Under the pieces are notes generated by a model. That model searched no databases and was not told the DNA's origin. It saw only the letters and a list, made by a program, of their open reading frames with translations. The translations under genes and the position numbers were made by a program. Source: Sva-25 sp037385685 (GTDB lineage: Bacteria; Pseudomonadota; Gammaproteobacteria; Chromatiales; Chromatiaceae). From it: DNA of 64,000 nucleotides. Shown here one piece after another: positions 1 to 8,592 of the stretch. Positions within the stretch are counted from its first letter, which is position 1, and each line of letters begins with the position of its first letter. Where the stretch lies: NCBI GenBank assembly GCA_037385685.1, contig JARRMW010000002.1:1-64000 (forward strand). Reading direction: 5' to 3'.

Positions 1-199
1 ACGTGGCTGCAGCGGTTACTTGCAACCTTTATACGATTGCTACCGGTGGAACATCAGCTCTAGACCGTCCAGAGGGCGGAAGATATAGCCGTAAGCTAAC
101 TATTTGAACGGTATTCCCCATTCCTATTGACGCCAAAAGTGGAGGTTAAGAGGCTTCGGCCAAGGTCCATTCCGGGCACATAGGTAACACTTTTAGCTC
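1..199. other. No recognisable gene
   Basis: I see no convincing coding sequence, RNA gene or operator in this left edge. It runs directly into repeat copy A. No tRNA body can be folded upstream of the tRNA-like 3' segment of that repeat. Confidence 0.5.
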
Positions 200-330
200 G
201 AACGGGTTCTCCCCGACGGGCTCTACCCTGCCCTTTCATTAAAATCATAGACTTGCATCATGTGCGGGCCTTTTTGTGTCCGAAGCACCAAGTGACTATG
301 GATTTTGGGAAGTCCTTTATTGGGTTTGCT
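200..330 (+). repeat. Dispersed tRNA-3'-end/terminator repeat, copy A
   Basis: Diverged copy of the 13-member family. A degraded T-arm/acceptor segment (about 205-230) aligns with copy C without large gaps. It is followed by the subtype-1 hairpin around 252-269 (CTTGCA pairing with TGCGGG, then TTTTT) and the second hairpin region 285-327 (CACCAAGTGACT opposite AAGTCC). The outer stem of the second hairpin is partly decayed. A truncated small gene follows at 488. Confidence 0.7.
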
Positions 331-487
331 GGCAGTTGGGGCGGCCTGGGGGCTGGGAAACTGAAATCCTGGAACGCTGAAAAGCTTGGGAGCTTGCAAA
401 TCGTGATTCTTTTCATTTGAGTCTCCTGGCTAAAGCCTGCCAGAAAACTTCAGTTACGATCTGTTCACATGCCGGGGAAGCTTACGT

Positions 488-679
488 ATGGACACGCCAA
501 CAGACTTCCAGGAATTCGTTGAATCTGTCGCAGACAACCAGGCTGAACTATCCAAGCAGTCATCATCACCCCAGTGGGCAGCAGACATCAGGCGGCTGGC
601 ACAATCCACCGCCGAGGTTCTGACGACCGCCTCGCCCATGCTCAGAGGCAAATGTCTCAGATCGTCTGAATCGCAGTAG
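488..679 (+). pseudogene. Truncated copy of small hypothetical protein
   Basis: The 63-residue product shares about 50 residues with the 90-residue protein at 17883-18155, including the block PQWAADIRRLAQSTAEVLTT, which is identical in both. After the shared SPML the two diverge: this copy has an unrelated 11-residue tail and a stop, while the other continues for 37 residues. It has no clear ribosome binding site. I read it as a 3'-truncated duplicate. Function unknown. Both copies lie downstream of a copy of the dispersed repeat. Confidence 0.55.
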
Positions 680-724
680 ATAATGATATCGTTCAAATAT
701 CCTCGAATGAATCCGGGAGTAAAA

Positions 725-961
725 ATGCCTTACAACGAAATGAAAGAACTGCCGGAGTCCGTTAAATCCGTCCTTCCGGAACACGCTCAGAAAATTTATC
801 TCGCTGCGTTCAACAGCGCCTGGGAAGAATACAGCGACCCCGGTGACCGGCAGGGAGAGGCTTCGCGTGAAGAGACTGCTCACAAGGTCGCATGGTCTGC
901 TGTAAAACAAAAATACGAGAAAGTCGACGGCGAATGGCAAAGCAAGGATTCAGATGACTGA
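725..961 (+). CDS. chaB: ChaB family protein
   Basis: A 78-residue protein with the whole ChaB domain: N-terminal MPYNEMKELPESVK, then LPEHAQKIYLAAFNSAW, then an REETAHKVAWSAVK block and a final GEWQ. ChaB is a small soluble protein named as a regulator of the ChaA cation antiporter in E. coli; its biochemical role is not settled. I chose the ATG at 725 because GGGAG lies a few bases upstream and family members start with this MPY sequence; an in-frame ATG at 683 would add 14 residues unlike the family. No chaA is nearby. Confidence 0.85.
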   Translation: MPYNEMKELPESVKSVLPEHAQKIYLAAFNSAWEEYSDPGDRQGEASREETAHKVAWSAVKQKYEKVDGEWQSKDSDD

Positions 962-1256
962 GTAATGCCACTCCCCTGTCAACTCGATAACGAAATAACA
1001 TTCGAATCCAGGCCGAGGGTGGCCCCGGAGATCATATCTGAAGAGGTGATATGTATGTTAGGGAATACGCTAACAGCCTGATTGCCAGTGCCATAAAGTT
1101 GAGGCTGATCAGGCAGTATGATGCGTGAACGCCCTGTCTACACCCCCACATGCCATTGAAAATCATCTTCCCGCTCTGTTATACATAGAGCTATACCAAC
1201 ACAGAAAAGGTATCTGAATCGCTCTCTAGAAACTTTGAAGAAAACGGAGTACGCCC

Positions 1257-1622
1257 ATGGCTGACATCAAAAAAGTCATCAAAAACCCAAACCTGGAAAC
1301 TGCCGACCACATCGATCATCAGCTTGATCTGGAGGACTGGAGCGAAACCCGGGGACACGAGATCGCCAGTCAAGAAGGCGTTGAAATGACCAACGAACAC
1401 TGGGCAGTCATACATAAACTGCGCGACTATTACCTGAAACATGGACTCGCAAATAATGGCCGGGAACTAGGTGACATGCTGGATACTGAATATGCCGATC
1501 TGGGAGGACGCAAGTACCTGCGCAGGCTGTTTCCCGATGGACCCGTCGCCCAAGGCATGCGAATTGCCGGACTGCCAGTCCCTCCCCATACGGAGAATAC
1601 GGGGTTCGGTACCAAACGCTGA
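1257..1622 (+). CDS. DsrC/TusE-like protein lacking both cysteines
   Basis: 121 residues with the DsrC fold signature: LEDWSE near 25-30, then the EHWAVIHKLRDYYLKHG helix-turn-helix region (47-63), YLRRLFPDGPVAQG (87-100) and MRIAGLPVP. DsrC carries sulfur as a trisulfide between two C-terminal cysteines. Here the upstream one is replaced (Gly100 region) and the C-terminal GC is missing; the tail reads TENTGFGTKR. DsrC-like proteins with no conserved cysteine form a described group (RspA) thought to be regulatory. A good SD (CGGAG) precedes the ATG. No dsr or tus genes adjoin it, so it stands alone. Confidence 0.85.
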   Translation: MADIKKVIKNPNLETADHIDHQLDLEDWSETRGHEIASQEGVEMTNEHWAVIHKLRDYYLKHGLANNGRELGDMLDTEYADLGGRKYLRRLFPDGPVAQGMRIAGLPVPPHTENTGFGTKR

Positions 1623-1837
1623 AGTCGTACCCTACCCGCTCACTGTGTACCACGAGTTTTCTTAAGTCGAACCTGGCAAGACGTTCGTGGGATGCGGCAC
1701 GTTCGAGTCCAAAGATGTTCCCGACCCGAGAATAGCCCATGCTGAGCCACTACATCTGCATTTCAATACCATCTTTTCATGGCACCTGAGCCCAGCACCC
1801 GTCATAAGCAGATGTTCTGGCACTCGGCTGATCTTGT

Positions 1838-3961
1838 ATGCGATCAATCCTGAAAGAAGGTTCCAACTGTTGGCAAATTGCTGCCGCTGAACGTGCCGCA
1901 TTCATTATCGATGGTGAAGATTACTTTCGCGCAGTTCGTGAAGCGATGTGTAAGGCTCAACATTCGATTTTCATCATTGGCTGGGACATCCACAGTGAAC
2001 TAAGGCTAGTTCGAAATGGCCAGAGTGATGATTATCCAGAAAAGCTGGGGCCATTACTCGATTCCCTTACCAAGGAGCGACCCAATCTCAATATCTATAT
2101 TCTGAATTGGGATTTCGCGATAATTTACACGATGGAACGTGAGTTCTTTCCTTCCTACAGGCTTCAGTGGAAATCGCATAAACGGGTACATTTTTGTCTC
2201 GATGGCAATCATCCGGTTGGCGCATCACAGCATCAGAAGATTGTTGTTGTAGATGACAAGATCGCTTTCAGTGGCGGCCTCGACCTCAGCAAATGGCGTT
2301 GGGATACCTCAGCGCATGCCATTGACGATAAACGCCGTGTTGATCCGGATGGAAAGCCCTATCCTCCGTTTCATGATGTCCAATTTCTGGTGGATGGCAA
2401 GGCAGCAACCCGAATAGCTGAATTGGCGCGAACACGCTGGCGAACTGCAGCCAAAAGTGACGCGGTTGAATTACGTGCAGACACATCCCATGACCCATGG
2501 CCAGCCAGCATACCTGTGGCGCTGAGTAACACAAGAGTCGGTATTGCACGCACCTTCCCAAGCTATCAGGGAACGGACGAGGTGCGGGAAGTCGAGCGTC
2601 TCTATCTGGACAGCATCGAATCAGCCAAAAAGTATGTCTATATCGAAAACCAGTATCTCAGCTCACACCGAATTGGTCAGGCACTGTCAGAACGATTGCG
2701 ACAAAAAGGCGGTCCTGAAATTATCATCGTTTTGCCGGAAAAGACCGGAGGGTGGCTTGAACAACATACCATGGACGTGTTGCGGGCAAGGCTCTTACGC
2801 GAATTACGGGATGCTGATCAACACGAACGTTTAAGAGTCTATTATGCCCGCCTTTCACAAGAACCCCATGTGTCTCTCATGATCCATGCCAAGGTAATGA
2901 TCATCGACGACTGTTTTGCCCGGGTTGCCTCCTCCAATCTCAGCAATCGTTCCATGGGGCTGGATTCTGAATGCGATCTGGTTGTTGAGTCGAATGATGA
3001 ACAAAGATGTTGCGAGGCTATTATCTCGTTCCGCAGGAAACTGCTTGCGGAACACCTGGGTGTCGCAGTCGACGACATCACCGCAGCTGAAGAGAAACAT
3101 GATTCATTGGGCAAGGCAATCGAGTCATTACGAGGTGGTGAAAGAACACTTGAACCCCTTGCAGGCGAAATACCGGCTGATAGAGATGAATGGGTGCCGG
3201 AATCGTCCTTGCTTGATCCGGAGAAACCGATCGAACCTGAAGAATTCCTTGACCACATTGTCACACCTGAACAGCGCAAACCAGCATATCGCTACTTTCT
3301 GCGTGTCACTCTGTTATTACTCTTTGTACTGGGAATGGCCGCAGCATGGCGCTGGACACCGCTATCTGCCTGGCTGGAAATTGAACGTATCGAGTCTGCC
3401 GCACAGTGGATCCAGACTAGCCGCTTTACCCCCCTGCTGGTTTTGGCGGCATATATCATCGGAGGTCTGGCGGTCATACCGGTAACCCTTATGATCATTG
3501 CGACTGTGAGTGTTTTTGGCCCTTGGCTTGGAGCAGTCTACGCGCTGCTCGGAAGCGAATTGGCGGCACTGGCAACTTTCGCTGTTGGACACGTACTGGG
3601 ACGTAACGGTGTCAGTCGCATTACGGGAAGCCGCATTAATCGACTGAGCCAGCTGCTCTCGGAGCGTGGAATGCTGACGACAGTCACCTTGCGCATCGTG
3701 CCTGTTGCGCCATTCACCGTGATCAACATTATTGCCGGCGTATCCGACATTCGGCTGCGCGACTTTGCCATTGGTACTTTTATCGGGATGATTCCTGGCA
3801 TATTCGCCATTGCGCTGCTTACCGATCGACTCCTTGCCTCTCTGCGCGAACCAGATATGACAAGCATCCTGATTCTCATTGCTGTCATCGTGCTGGTTGT
3901 TCTGGGGATTATCGGCTTGCGTTACCTCATACAGCGCCGACGAAAACAAAGCAGCACGTGA
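1838..3961 (+). CDS. Phospholipase D-like protein fused to VTT membrane domain
   Basis: 707 residues. The N-terminal two thirds is a phospholipase D/transphosphatidylase unit with both HKD motifs: HQKIVVVD (132-139) and HAKVMIID (from residue 350), followed by SSNLSNRSMG. The C-terminal third, from about residue 480, has several membrane helices and matches the SNARE-associated/VTT (TVP38, DedA-like) domain, ending in a basic tail. It probably acts on phospholipid at the inner membrane. The stop overlaps the start of the EEP gene at 3958, so the two form an operon, a pairing I know from other proteobacteria. No strong ribosome binding site supports the ATG at 1838, but the start of the PLD domain requires a start near here. 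Confidence 0.88.
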   Translation: MRSILKEGSNCWQIAAAERAAFIIDGEDYFRAVREAMCKAQHSIFIIGWDIHSELRLVRNGQSDDYPEKLGPLLDSLTKERPNLNIYILNWDFAIIYTMEREFFPSYRLQWKSHKRVHFCLDGNHPVGASQHQKIVVVDDKIAFSGGLDLSKWRWDTSAHAIDDKRRVDPDGKPYPPFHDVQFLVDGKAATRIAELARTRWRTAAKSDAVELRADTSHDPWPASIPVALSNTRVGIARTFPSYQGTDEVREVERLYLDSIESAKKYVYIENQYLSSHRIGQALSERLRQKGGPEIIIVLPEKTGGWLEQHTMDVLRARLLRELRDADQHERLRVYYARLSQEPHVSLMIHAKVMIIDDCFARVASSNLSNRSMGLDSECDLVVESNDEQRCCEAIISFRRKLLAEHLGVAVDDITAAEEKHDSLGKAIESLRGGERTLEPLAGEIPADRDEWVPESSLLDPEKPIEPEEFLDHIVTPEQRKPAYRYFLRVTLLLLFVLGMAAAWRWTPLSAWLEIERIESAAQWIQTSRFTPLLVLAAYIIGGLAVIPVTLMIIATVSVFGPWLGAVYALLGSELAALATFAVGHVLGRNGVSRITGSRINRLSQLLSERGMLTTVTLRIVPVAPFTVINIIAGVSDIRLRDFAIGTFIGMIPGIFAIALLTDRLLASLREPDMTSILILIAVIVLVVLGIIGLRYLIQRRRKQSST

Positions 3962-4659
3962 TTACCGTGCTTATACGCATTGCAACCTACAACATCCACC
4001 GCGCGATCGGACGGGACAATCAGGAGACCCCGGAACGGATCGCAACTGTGCTGCGCGAAATGGACGCTGACCTCGTTGCATTGCAGGAAGTTGGCTATGA
4101 AGCCGGCAAGCCTGGCAATGTACTGGAATATCTCGCAGAGGCTATGCAGGCCAGGGTCATTGAAGGTGTAACACTACTGGATGAGCGTGGAAACTATGGT
4201 AATGCCGTACTGACACGGTTACCCGTAGACCGTCTTCATCTGCATGACATCAGCGTTCCCGGACGAGAGCCCCGTGGCGCAATTGAATTGCGCCTACACA
4301 TGAATGGCATGAAATGCCAGATTATTGCCACACATCTCGGCCTGCGACCGGGTGAGCGGCGCCAACAGGTTGAAAGACTGATCGCATTGTTCAATGGTTC
4401 ATCTGCAAACATCAAGATACTGCTCGGTGATCTTAACGAGTGGTTTTTGTGGGGAAGACCGCTGCGCAGCTTGCATCGAGTCTTTGGCCGTACTCCTGCA
4501 CCGCCTACGTTCCCGGTACGCTGGCCGCGGCTCGCACTCGACCGCATATGGGTACAGCCTCTTGCAGCGTTAGAGCACTTGCAAGCGCATAAAAGTACCG
4601 CATCGGCCCAGGCATCCGATCATTACCCACTGGTTGCGGAGTTAAACATTCGTAAATGA
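3958..4659 (+). CDS. Endonuclease/exonuclease/phosphatase family protein
   Basis: 233 residues, starting at a GTG that overlaps the TGA of the PLD gene. It carries the EEP superfamily signature: TYN (10-12), ALQE (Glu44), THLG (His126), GDLNEW (Asp158, Asn160) and SDHYP (Asp221, His222), the metal-binding and catalytic positions of this fold. Substrate cannot be told from sequence; with a phospholipase D partner a lipid headgroup or phosphodiester substrate is plausible. No signal peptide is visible, so a cytosolic enzyme is likely. Confidence 0.85.
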   Translation: MITVLIRIATYNIHRAIGRDNQETPERIATVLREMDADLVALQEVGYEAGKPGNVLEYLAEAMQARVIEGVTLLDERGNYGNAVLTRLPVDRLHLHDISVPGREPRGAIELRLHMNGMKCQIIATHLGLRPGERRQQVERLIALFNGSSANIKILLGDLNEWFLWGRPLRSLHRVFGRTPAPPTFPVRWPRLALDRIWVQPLAALEHLQAHKSTASAQASDHYPLVAELNIRK

Positions 4660-5008
4660 TCGGGATGGTCCTGCAGTCGAGATTTCCGATGAGCACTCGA
4701 CACAACCAAGTCCCACAGAGTAAATCGTTATGGATAACTCCTTATCGAGCTCCATCGAGCATCCGGCTATGTGTATCGGGAAACGTGGTTGTCAGGGACA
4801 AATACCCGGCAACTCTCTATCGACTTCCGGAGTGTAAATTGGGCGCGAAAATTCCTGATGTAAGATTCATCTTGTCATGGGGTGATAGTATGGATTCATA
4901 GCGACACATGGCGGAAGCCTGCTGAATGTTGTGTCGATATTCTTCAGAATCATGCGCTGCCCCTGATTACCCCACTTCGCGTTAATCAAGCAGCAAAAGG
5001 AGAGAGAA
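4660..5008 (+). other. Intergenic region, no gene seen
   Basis: 349 bases between the EEP gene and the coiled-coil gene. No open frame has coding character. It presumably holds the promoter of the gene at 5009, whose SD (AGGAGAGAG) is just upstream of its ATG. I see no strong terminator and no copy of the dispersed repeat. Confidence 0.4.
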
Positions 5009-5296
5009 ATGAGTGAACGTGATGCCTACATCGAAAAAATGAAAGCGCAACTCGATGCGTGGAATGCAAAGATCGCAGAGTTTGAGGCTCAAGCGAAGAA
5101 AACCGAAGCAGAAACGCAGCTGCATTTTGAAAAACAGCTCGAGGAAATCAGGGAGAAACGTGATGATGCCACCAGGTACCTCAAGGAAATGCAAAACGCC
5201 GGCAATGATGCATTGGAAGCCTTGCAGCACGGTGCCGACAATGCCTGGGATGAGATGACCAGAGCGTTCAAAAATGCTGCTGATCGCTTCAAATAA
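5009..5296 (+). CDS. Small coiled-coil protein
   Basis: 95 residues, highly charged, with no signal peptide or membrane segment. Residues 1-60 form an almost continuous heptad-type helix rich in Lys, Glu, Gln and Ala; the last part (ALEALQHGADNAWDEMTRAF) is amphipathic. It resembles small coiled-coil stress proteins found in many proteobacteria and cyanobacteria (sll1863-like), but I cannot name a function. A strong SD and even codon use make it a real gene. It is monocistronic or co-transcribed with the peptidase 60 bases downstream. Confidence 0.75.
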   Translation: MSERDAYIEKMKAQLDAWNAKIAEFEAQAKKTEAETQLHFEKQLEEIREKRDDATRYLKEMQNAGNDALEALQHGADNAWDEMTRAFKNAADRFK

Positions 5297-5359
5297 GCGC
5301 TCTATGGCAAAGAACCGGCAGGTTTCAATGGAGTTCGAACAGGGAACGGGCTTGCGACG

Positions 5360-6463
5360 ATGAAGCTGTTTTCCTGTGATGCCTGCGGACAGACTCTATA
5401 TTTTCATAACGTAGCCTGTACCGCCTGTGGCCATGCGCTCGGTTTCGTACCAGAAAAGCTGGACCTGATGGCCTTCGAAACCGGTGGGACAGGAGAATGG
5501 CATCCAGTCGCTGCAAACAACAACACATACAGGCCTTGTGCAAACTACAGAATACACAATGCCTGTAACTGGATGGTGCCGGTATCAGACAAAGAAGACT
5601 TCTGTCTTTCGTGTCGCCTGAACAGGATGATTCCAGACCTCTCGGGTGCCAGGAACAAGGGACTGTGGCAGCGTATTCAGACTGAGAAGAACCGCCTGAT
5701 CTACAGTCTGTTGCGCCTGCGACTTCCCCTTCTCAGCAAGCTGGAATCTCCCGATCAGGGGCTGGCGTTTGATGTACTTGGTGATCCGAATCCTCGTTTC
5801 AGCGAAGATAGCAGCATCATAACGGGGCACTCCATGGGCATTATCACCCTTGATATCGCAGAGGCCGACGACGCCGTGCGTGAAAAGGTACGCCAGGAAA
5901 TGGCAGAACCCTATCGTACGCTGCTAGGTCACCTGCGCCACGAATCTGGACACTACTACTGGGACAGACTCGTGCGTAATGAAAAGTGGCTGACCGGCTT
6001 TCGTGAGTGCTTCGGCGATGAGCGGTTGGATTACGATGACGCCTTGCGCTTGCACTACGCCTCAGGGCCTCCTGCGAACTGGCCGGAAGCTTATGTCAGC
6101 AGCTATGCCACCAGCCACCCGTGGGAGGATTGGGCCGAGAGCTGGGCACACTATCTGCACATGGTAGACACGCTTGAGACGGCTTGGCAGTTCGGACTTC
6201 GCCTGGCACCGGAGACGCAGCACGGAGAAGAGCTCACGGCTTCGGCTGCTTTCGATCCCTATACCTGTGCAGAATTCCAGGTGCTGGCTGATTGCTGGTT
6301 ACCACTAACGGTTGCACTCAATAGTCTGAGTCGCAGTATCGGCCAGGCGGATCTCTACCCGTTCGTACTGACTCCAGCCATCATGACGAAACTGCAGCTG
6401 GTGCATGACATCATCATGTCATTATCTGACTCCCAGTTATCAGAGGAAGTGAGTACGATCTGA
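5360..6463 (+). CDS. Zinc-ribbon putative metallopeptidase (COG4307 type)
   Basis: 367 residues. The N-terminus is a zinc ribbon with two CxxC pairs (CDACG and CTACG) and a third cluster with CANYR, CNWMV and CLSC. The catalytic part has HESGH (194-198), an HExxH zincin motif, followed by ERLDYDDALRLHY and WEDWAESWAHYLHM, where a further Glu/His ligand is expected. This layout is that of the putative zinc-binding metallopeptidase family (Peptidase_Mx, COG4307). No signal peptide, so cytosolic. Substrate unknown. Repeat copy B lies about 160 bases beyond its stop and could terminate it. Confidence 0.85.
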   Translation: MKLFSCDACGQTLYFHNVACTACGHALGFVPEKLDLMAFETGGTGEWHPVAANNNTYRPCANYRIHNACNWMVPVSDKEDFCLSCRLNRMIPDLSGARNKGLWQRIQTEKNRLIYSLLRLRLPLLSKLESPDQGLAFDVLGDPNPRFSEDSSIITGHSMGIITLDIAEADDAVREKVRQEMAEPYRTLLGHLRHESGHYYWDRLVRNEKWLTGFRECFGDERLDYDDALRLHYASGPPANWPEAYVSSYATSHPWEDWAESWAHYLHMVDTLETAWQFGLRLAPETQHGEELTASAAFDPYTCAEFQVLADCWLPLTVALNSLSRSIGQADLYPFVLTPAIMTKLQLVHDIIMSLSDSQLSEEVSTI

Positions 6464-6620
6464 CAATACTCGGAACATAGAATGCGGAATATTGGAGTCG
6501 GAAGGTATGATTTTTATCCCCTCCGTCCCGTTTTCCTCTCATTCATCTAGCCGCTCCTTCTGGGTCATCGAACGGTTTTATACGGCCTTCTTTTAACCAC
6601 ATTCAAAACTCGATTTGCAT

Positions 6621-6760
6621 TCCTTTGGTCCGGGGTTGAAGTCCCTGACAGCCCATCACATTTACTTTGATTGAAATCATAGGCTTGCATCATGTGCGGG
6701 GCTTTTTTGTGTCCGAGGCACCAGGGGACTATGGATTTTGGGGAGGCCTTTGGTGGGTTT
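6621..6760 (+). repeat. Dispersed tRNA-3'-end/terminator repeat, copy B
   Basis: Well-preserved subtype-1 copy. The T-arm/acceptor segment spans 6621-6660 (CGGGGTTGAAGTCCCTGACA, then GCCCATCACA). The terminator hairpin at 6682-6702 pairs GGCTTGCA with TGCGGGGC around TCATG and is followed by TTTTTTG. The second hairpin at 6718-6755 has outer stem CACCA/TGGTG. It stands between the peptidase gene and the GDCCVxC operon, both on the same strand. Confidence 0.85.
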
Positions 6761-6847
6761 ACCGACTGTCTGTGCAAGACGATTGATCGAAAACACTGTT
6801 TTCTACGATCCCTGCATGTCGAAGAAGCGTATGTAGCCAGCTGAGCC

Positions 6848-6853
6848 TATAAT
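6848..6853 (+). promoter_or_regulatory. Candidate -10 box upstream of the GDCCVxC operon
   Basis: A consensus TATAAT sits 40 bases before the GTG start at 6893. I see no good TTGACA at the usual 17-base spacing, which would fit an activator-dependent promoter (for example a metal sensor), but this is inference only. Confidence 0.35.
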
Positions 6854-6892
6854 TTCCCTTGCCATCGCACGAATATCACAAGCTCTGTACCT

Positions 6893-7141
6893 GTGAAGAT
6901 AAATAACAATATCGAACTTCGATCCACGATCACCTGTCCTGAATGTGGCCATCGTGAGACCGAGATCATGCCAACCGATGCGTGCCAGTGGTACTACGAG
7001 TGCAAGGGGTGCGGCAAACTGCTCAGGCCATTGGAAGGAGATTGCTGCGTGTTCTGTTCCTATGGCACGGTCCCCTGCCCCCCGGTTCAGTCGGGAGACA
7101 AAGGGAGCTGTTCTGGTCCGGATTCCAGTTGCTGCAAATAA
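6893..7141 (+). CDS. GDCCVxC domain protein
   Basis: 82 residues, first gene of a three-gene operon. It has CPECGH and CKGCGK zinc-ribbon-like pairs, then the defining GDCCVFCSYGTVPCPPVQ block, and a Cys-rich end (SSCCK). The GDCCVxC family is small, thiol-rich, sometimes selenocysteine-containing in other genomes, and found beside metal and metalloid resistance genes; here all positions are Cys codons. The start is a GTG with no clear SD, chosen because any later start would cut the first zinc pair. It likely handles a soft metal or organometal for the downstream permease (inference). Confidence 0.8.
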   Translation: MKINNNIELRSTITCPECGHRETEIMPTDACQWYYECKGCGKLLRPLEGDCCVFCSYGTVPCPPVQSGDKGSCSGPDSSCCK

Positions 7142-7165
7142 CACCCACGATCGAGGTAACGACAT

Positions 7166-7402
7166 ATGAAAAGGATCAAGGTTCTCGGCTCCGGCTGCAA
7201 GAATTGCGAGACAACAGCTAATCTGATCAGGATCGCTGCCGAGCAGGCCGCTGTTGAAATCGAGCTTGAAAAAGTCACAGATATGGCAGAGATCATGGCT
7301 TATGGTGTTATGTCGACGCCAGGCGTTGTTGTCGATGAAGTTGTTGTGCATGCCGGTGGGCTTCCCGGCCCTGATGAGATACGGAAGTGGGTCATAGACT
7401 GA
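7166..7402 (+). CDS. Small thioredoxin-fold redox protein
   Basis: 78 residues, a minimal thioredoxin of the MTH895 / redox-active disulfide protein type. The active site is GSGCKNC at residues 8-14 and the cis-proline region is STPGVVVDE. It follows the GDCCVxC gene by 24 bases and precedes the permease by 35, with an SD (GAGGT) before its ATG. Such mini-thioredoxins are habitually coupled with ArsP/DUF318 permeases, where they may reduce or deliver the metalloid substrate; that role is inferred from gene order. Confidence 0.85.
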   Translation: MKRIKVLGSGCKNCETTANLIRIAAEQAAVEIELEKVTDMAEIMAYGVMSTPGVVVDEVVVHAGGLPGPDEIRKWVID

Positions 7403-7437
7403 CCATGACCGAACAAGAGCCATAAAGGCATCAAAGT

Positions 7438-8397
7438 ATGTTCGAGGTATTGGCCGATTATCTCGTCTATGGAGTATTCGGGTTCGACCCGCTCAGCCAG
7501 ACAGGAGCGGCGCTTCATTTCTTCGTGATGGATGTCACCAAGATCTTCGCATTGCTTGTGGTGATCATTTACGTCATGGGGCTCTTGCGTGCATTACTCT
7601 CCCCTGAACAGATCAGGGAATTTATACGTGGTCGACCGGATTGGCAGGCACGGGGAATAGCCGTCACACTGGGAGCCGTCACCCCGTTTTGTTCCTGCTC
7701 TTCGGTCCCTCTTTTCATCGGTTTCGTGGAGGCTGGGATTCCCCTGGGAGTGACATTCTCCTTTCTCATCGCAAGCCCGATGATCAACGAGGTCGCTGTC
7801 GTGATCCTCATCGGCATCCTGGGGCTGGAGATGACTCTACTCTATGTTGTTGCGGGCCTTTTTGTCGCATGGTTCGGTGGGCTTGCAATGCAGGCATTCA
7901 AGCCGGAAAAGTGGGTCGAGGAATATGTCTGGAAAATCCGGATGGGTCAGACCGCAATGCCCAGAAAAGACCTTTCATTCAAGGGCAGGCACCGATTTGC
8001 GGTTGGTGAAGTCAGGGAAATTGTCCGAAGGATCTGGAAATGGGTCTTTATCGGCATCGGCATCGGAGCTGTTTTTCATGGGTATGTGCCCGAAAGCTGG
8101 GTAAGCGAACACCTTGCTAACAGTAGCTGGTACGACGTGCCTGCCGCCGTTCTCCTCGGTATTCCTCTCTATTCGAATGCGACCGGTATTATCCCCGTGG
8201 CAGAGGCGTTGCTGATGAAAGGGGTGGCAGTTGGTACCACAATCGCCTTGATGATGAGCGTCGCAGCACTTTCATTGCCAGAGATGTTAATTTTGCGAAA
8301 AGTAGTGAAATGGCAAGCACTTGCCTTGTTCGTGTGCATACTTGCAGTAGCATTCATCCTGATCGGCTGGTTATTCAACGCGGTCAGCTTCTACTAG
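7438..8397 (+). CDS. ArsP/DUF318-type permease
   Basis: 319 residues with about eight membrane segments in two halves separated by a cytoplasmic loop (about 155-190). The hallmark VTPFCSCSSVPLFIGF (residues 81-96, Cys85 and Cys87) and the second-half LLGIPLYSNATGIIPV place it in PF03773. Characterised members (ArsP) export trivalent organoarsenicals; others are uncharacterised. It ends the GDCCVxC-thioredoxin-permease operon, and repeat copy F supplies a terminator about 80 bases beyond its stop. An Acr3 arsenite pump occurs separately at 51759. Confidence 0.85.
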   Translation: MFEVLADYLVYGVFGFDPLSQTGAALHFFVMDVTKIFALLVVIIYVMGLLRALLSPEQIREFIRGRPDWQARGIAVTLGAVTPFCSCSSVPLFIGFVEAGIPLGVTFSFLIASPMINEVAVVILIGILGLEMTLLYVVAGLFVAWFGGLAMQAFKPEKWVEEYVWKIRMGQTAMPRKDLSFKGRHRFAVGEVREIVRRIWKWVFIGIGIGAVFHGYVPESWVSEHLANSSWYDVPAAVLLGIPLYSNATGIIPVAEALLMKGVAVGTTIALMMSVAALSLPEMLILRKVVKWQALALFVCILAVAFILIGWLFNAVSFY

Positions 8398-8439
8398 AGA
8401 GAGATCAGGGGAATGAGCCGCTCAGATTGCTCATTTCTG

Positions 8440-8565
8440 GGCAAACACCAGGCGCCCCAACACATAGATCCACTTTGAAAACAACGGCTAATGGGATTCG
8501 ATGGGCCGTTTTCTGTTAAAGGCGCCAGGGGGCGATGGATCCGGGAGAGTCGTCCGGCGGGTTTG
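8440..8565 (+). repeat. Dispersed repeat, copy F, acting as terminator
   Basis: Subtype-2 copy. The tRNA-like segment is strongly decayed (CAGGCGCCCCAACACA, 8449-8464). The terminator hairpin at 8476-8515 pairs AACGGCT with GGGCCGTT and is followed by TTTTC. The second-hairpin segment (8521-8565) keeps GGCGCCAGGGGGC and GGCGGGTTTGCC. It follows the permease operon. Confidence 0.75.
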
Positions 8566-8592
8566 CCAGGACCGGACTTCACTCCCCAAGTA

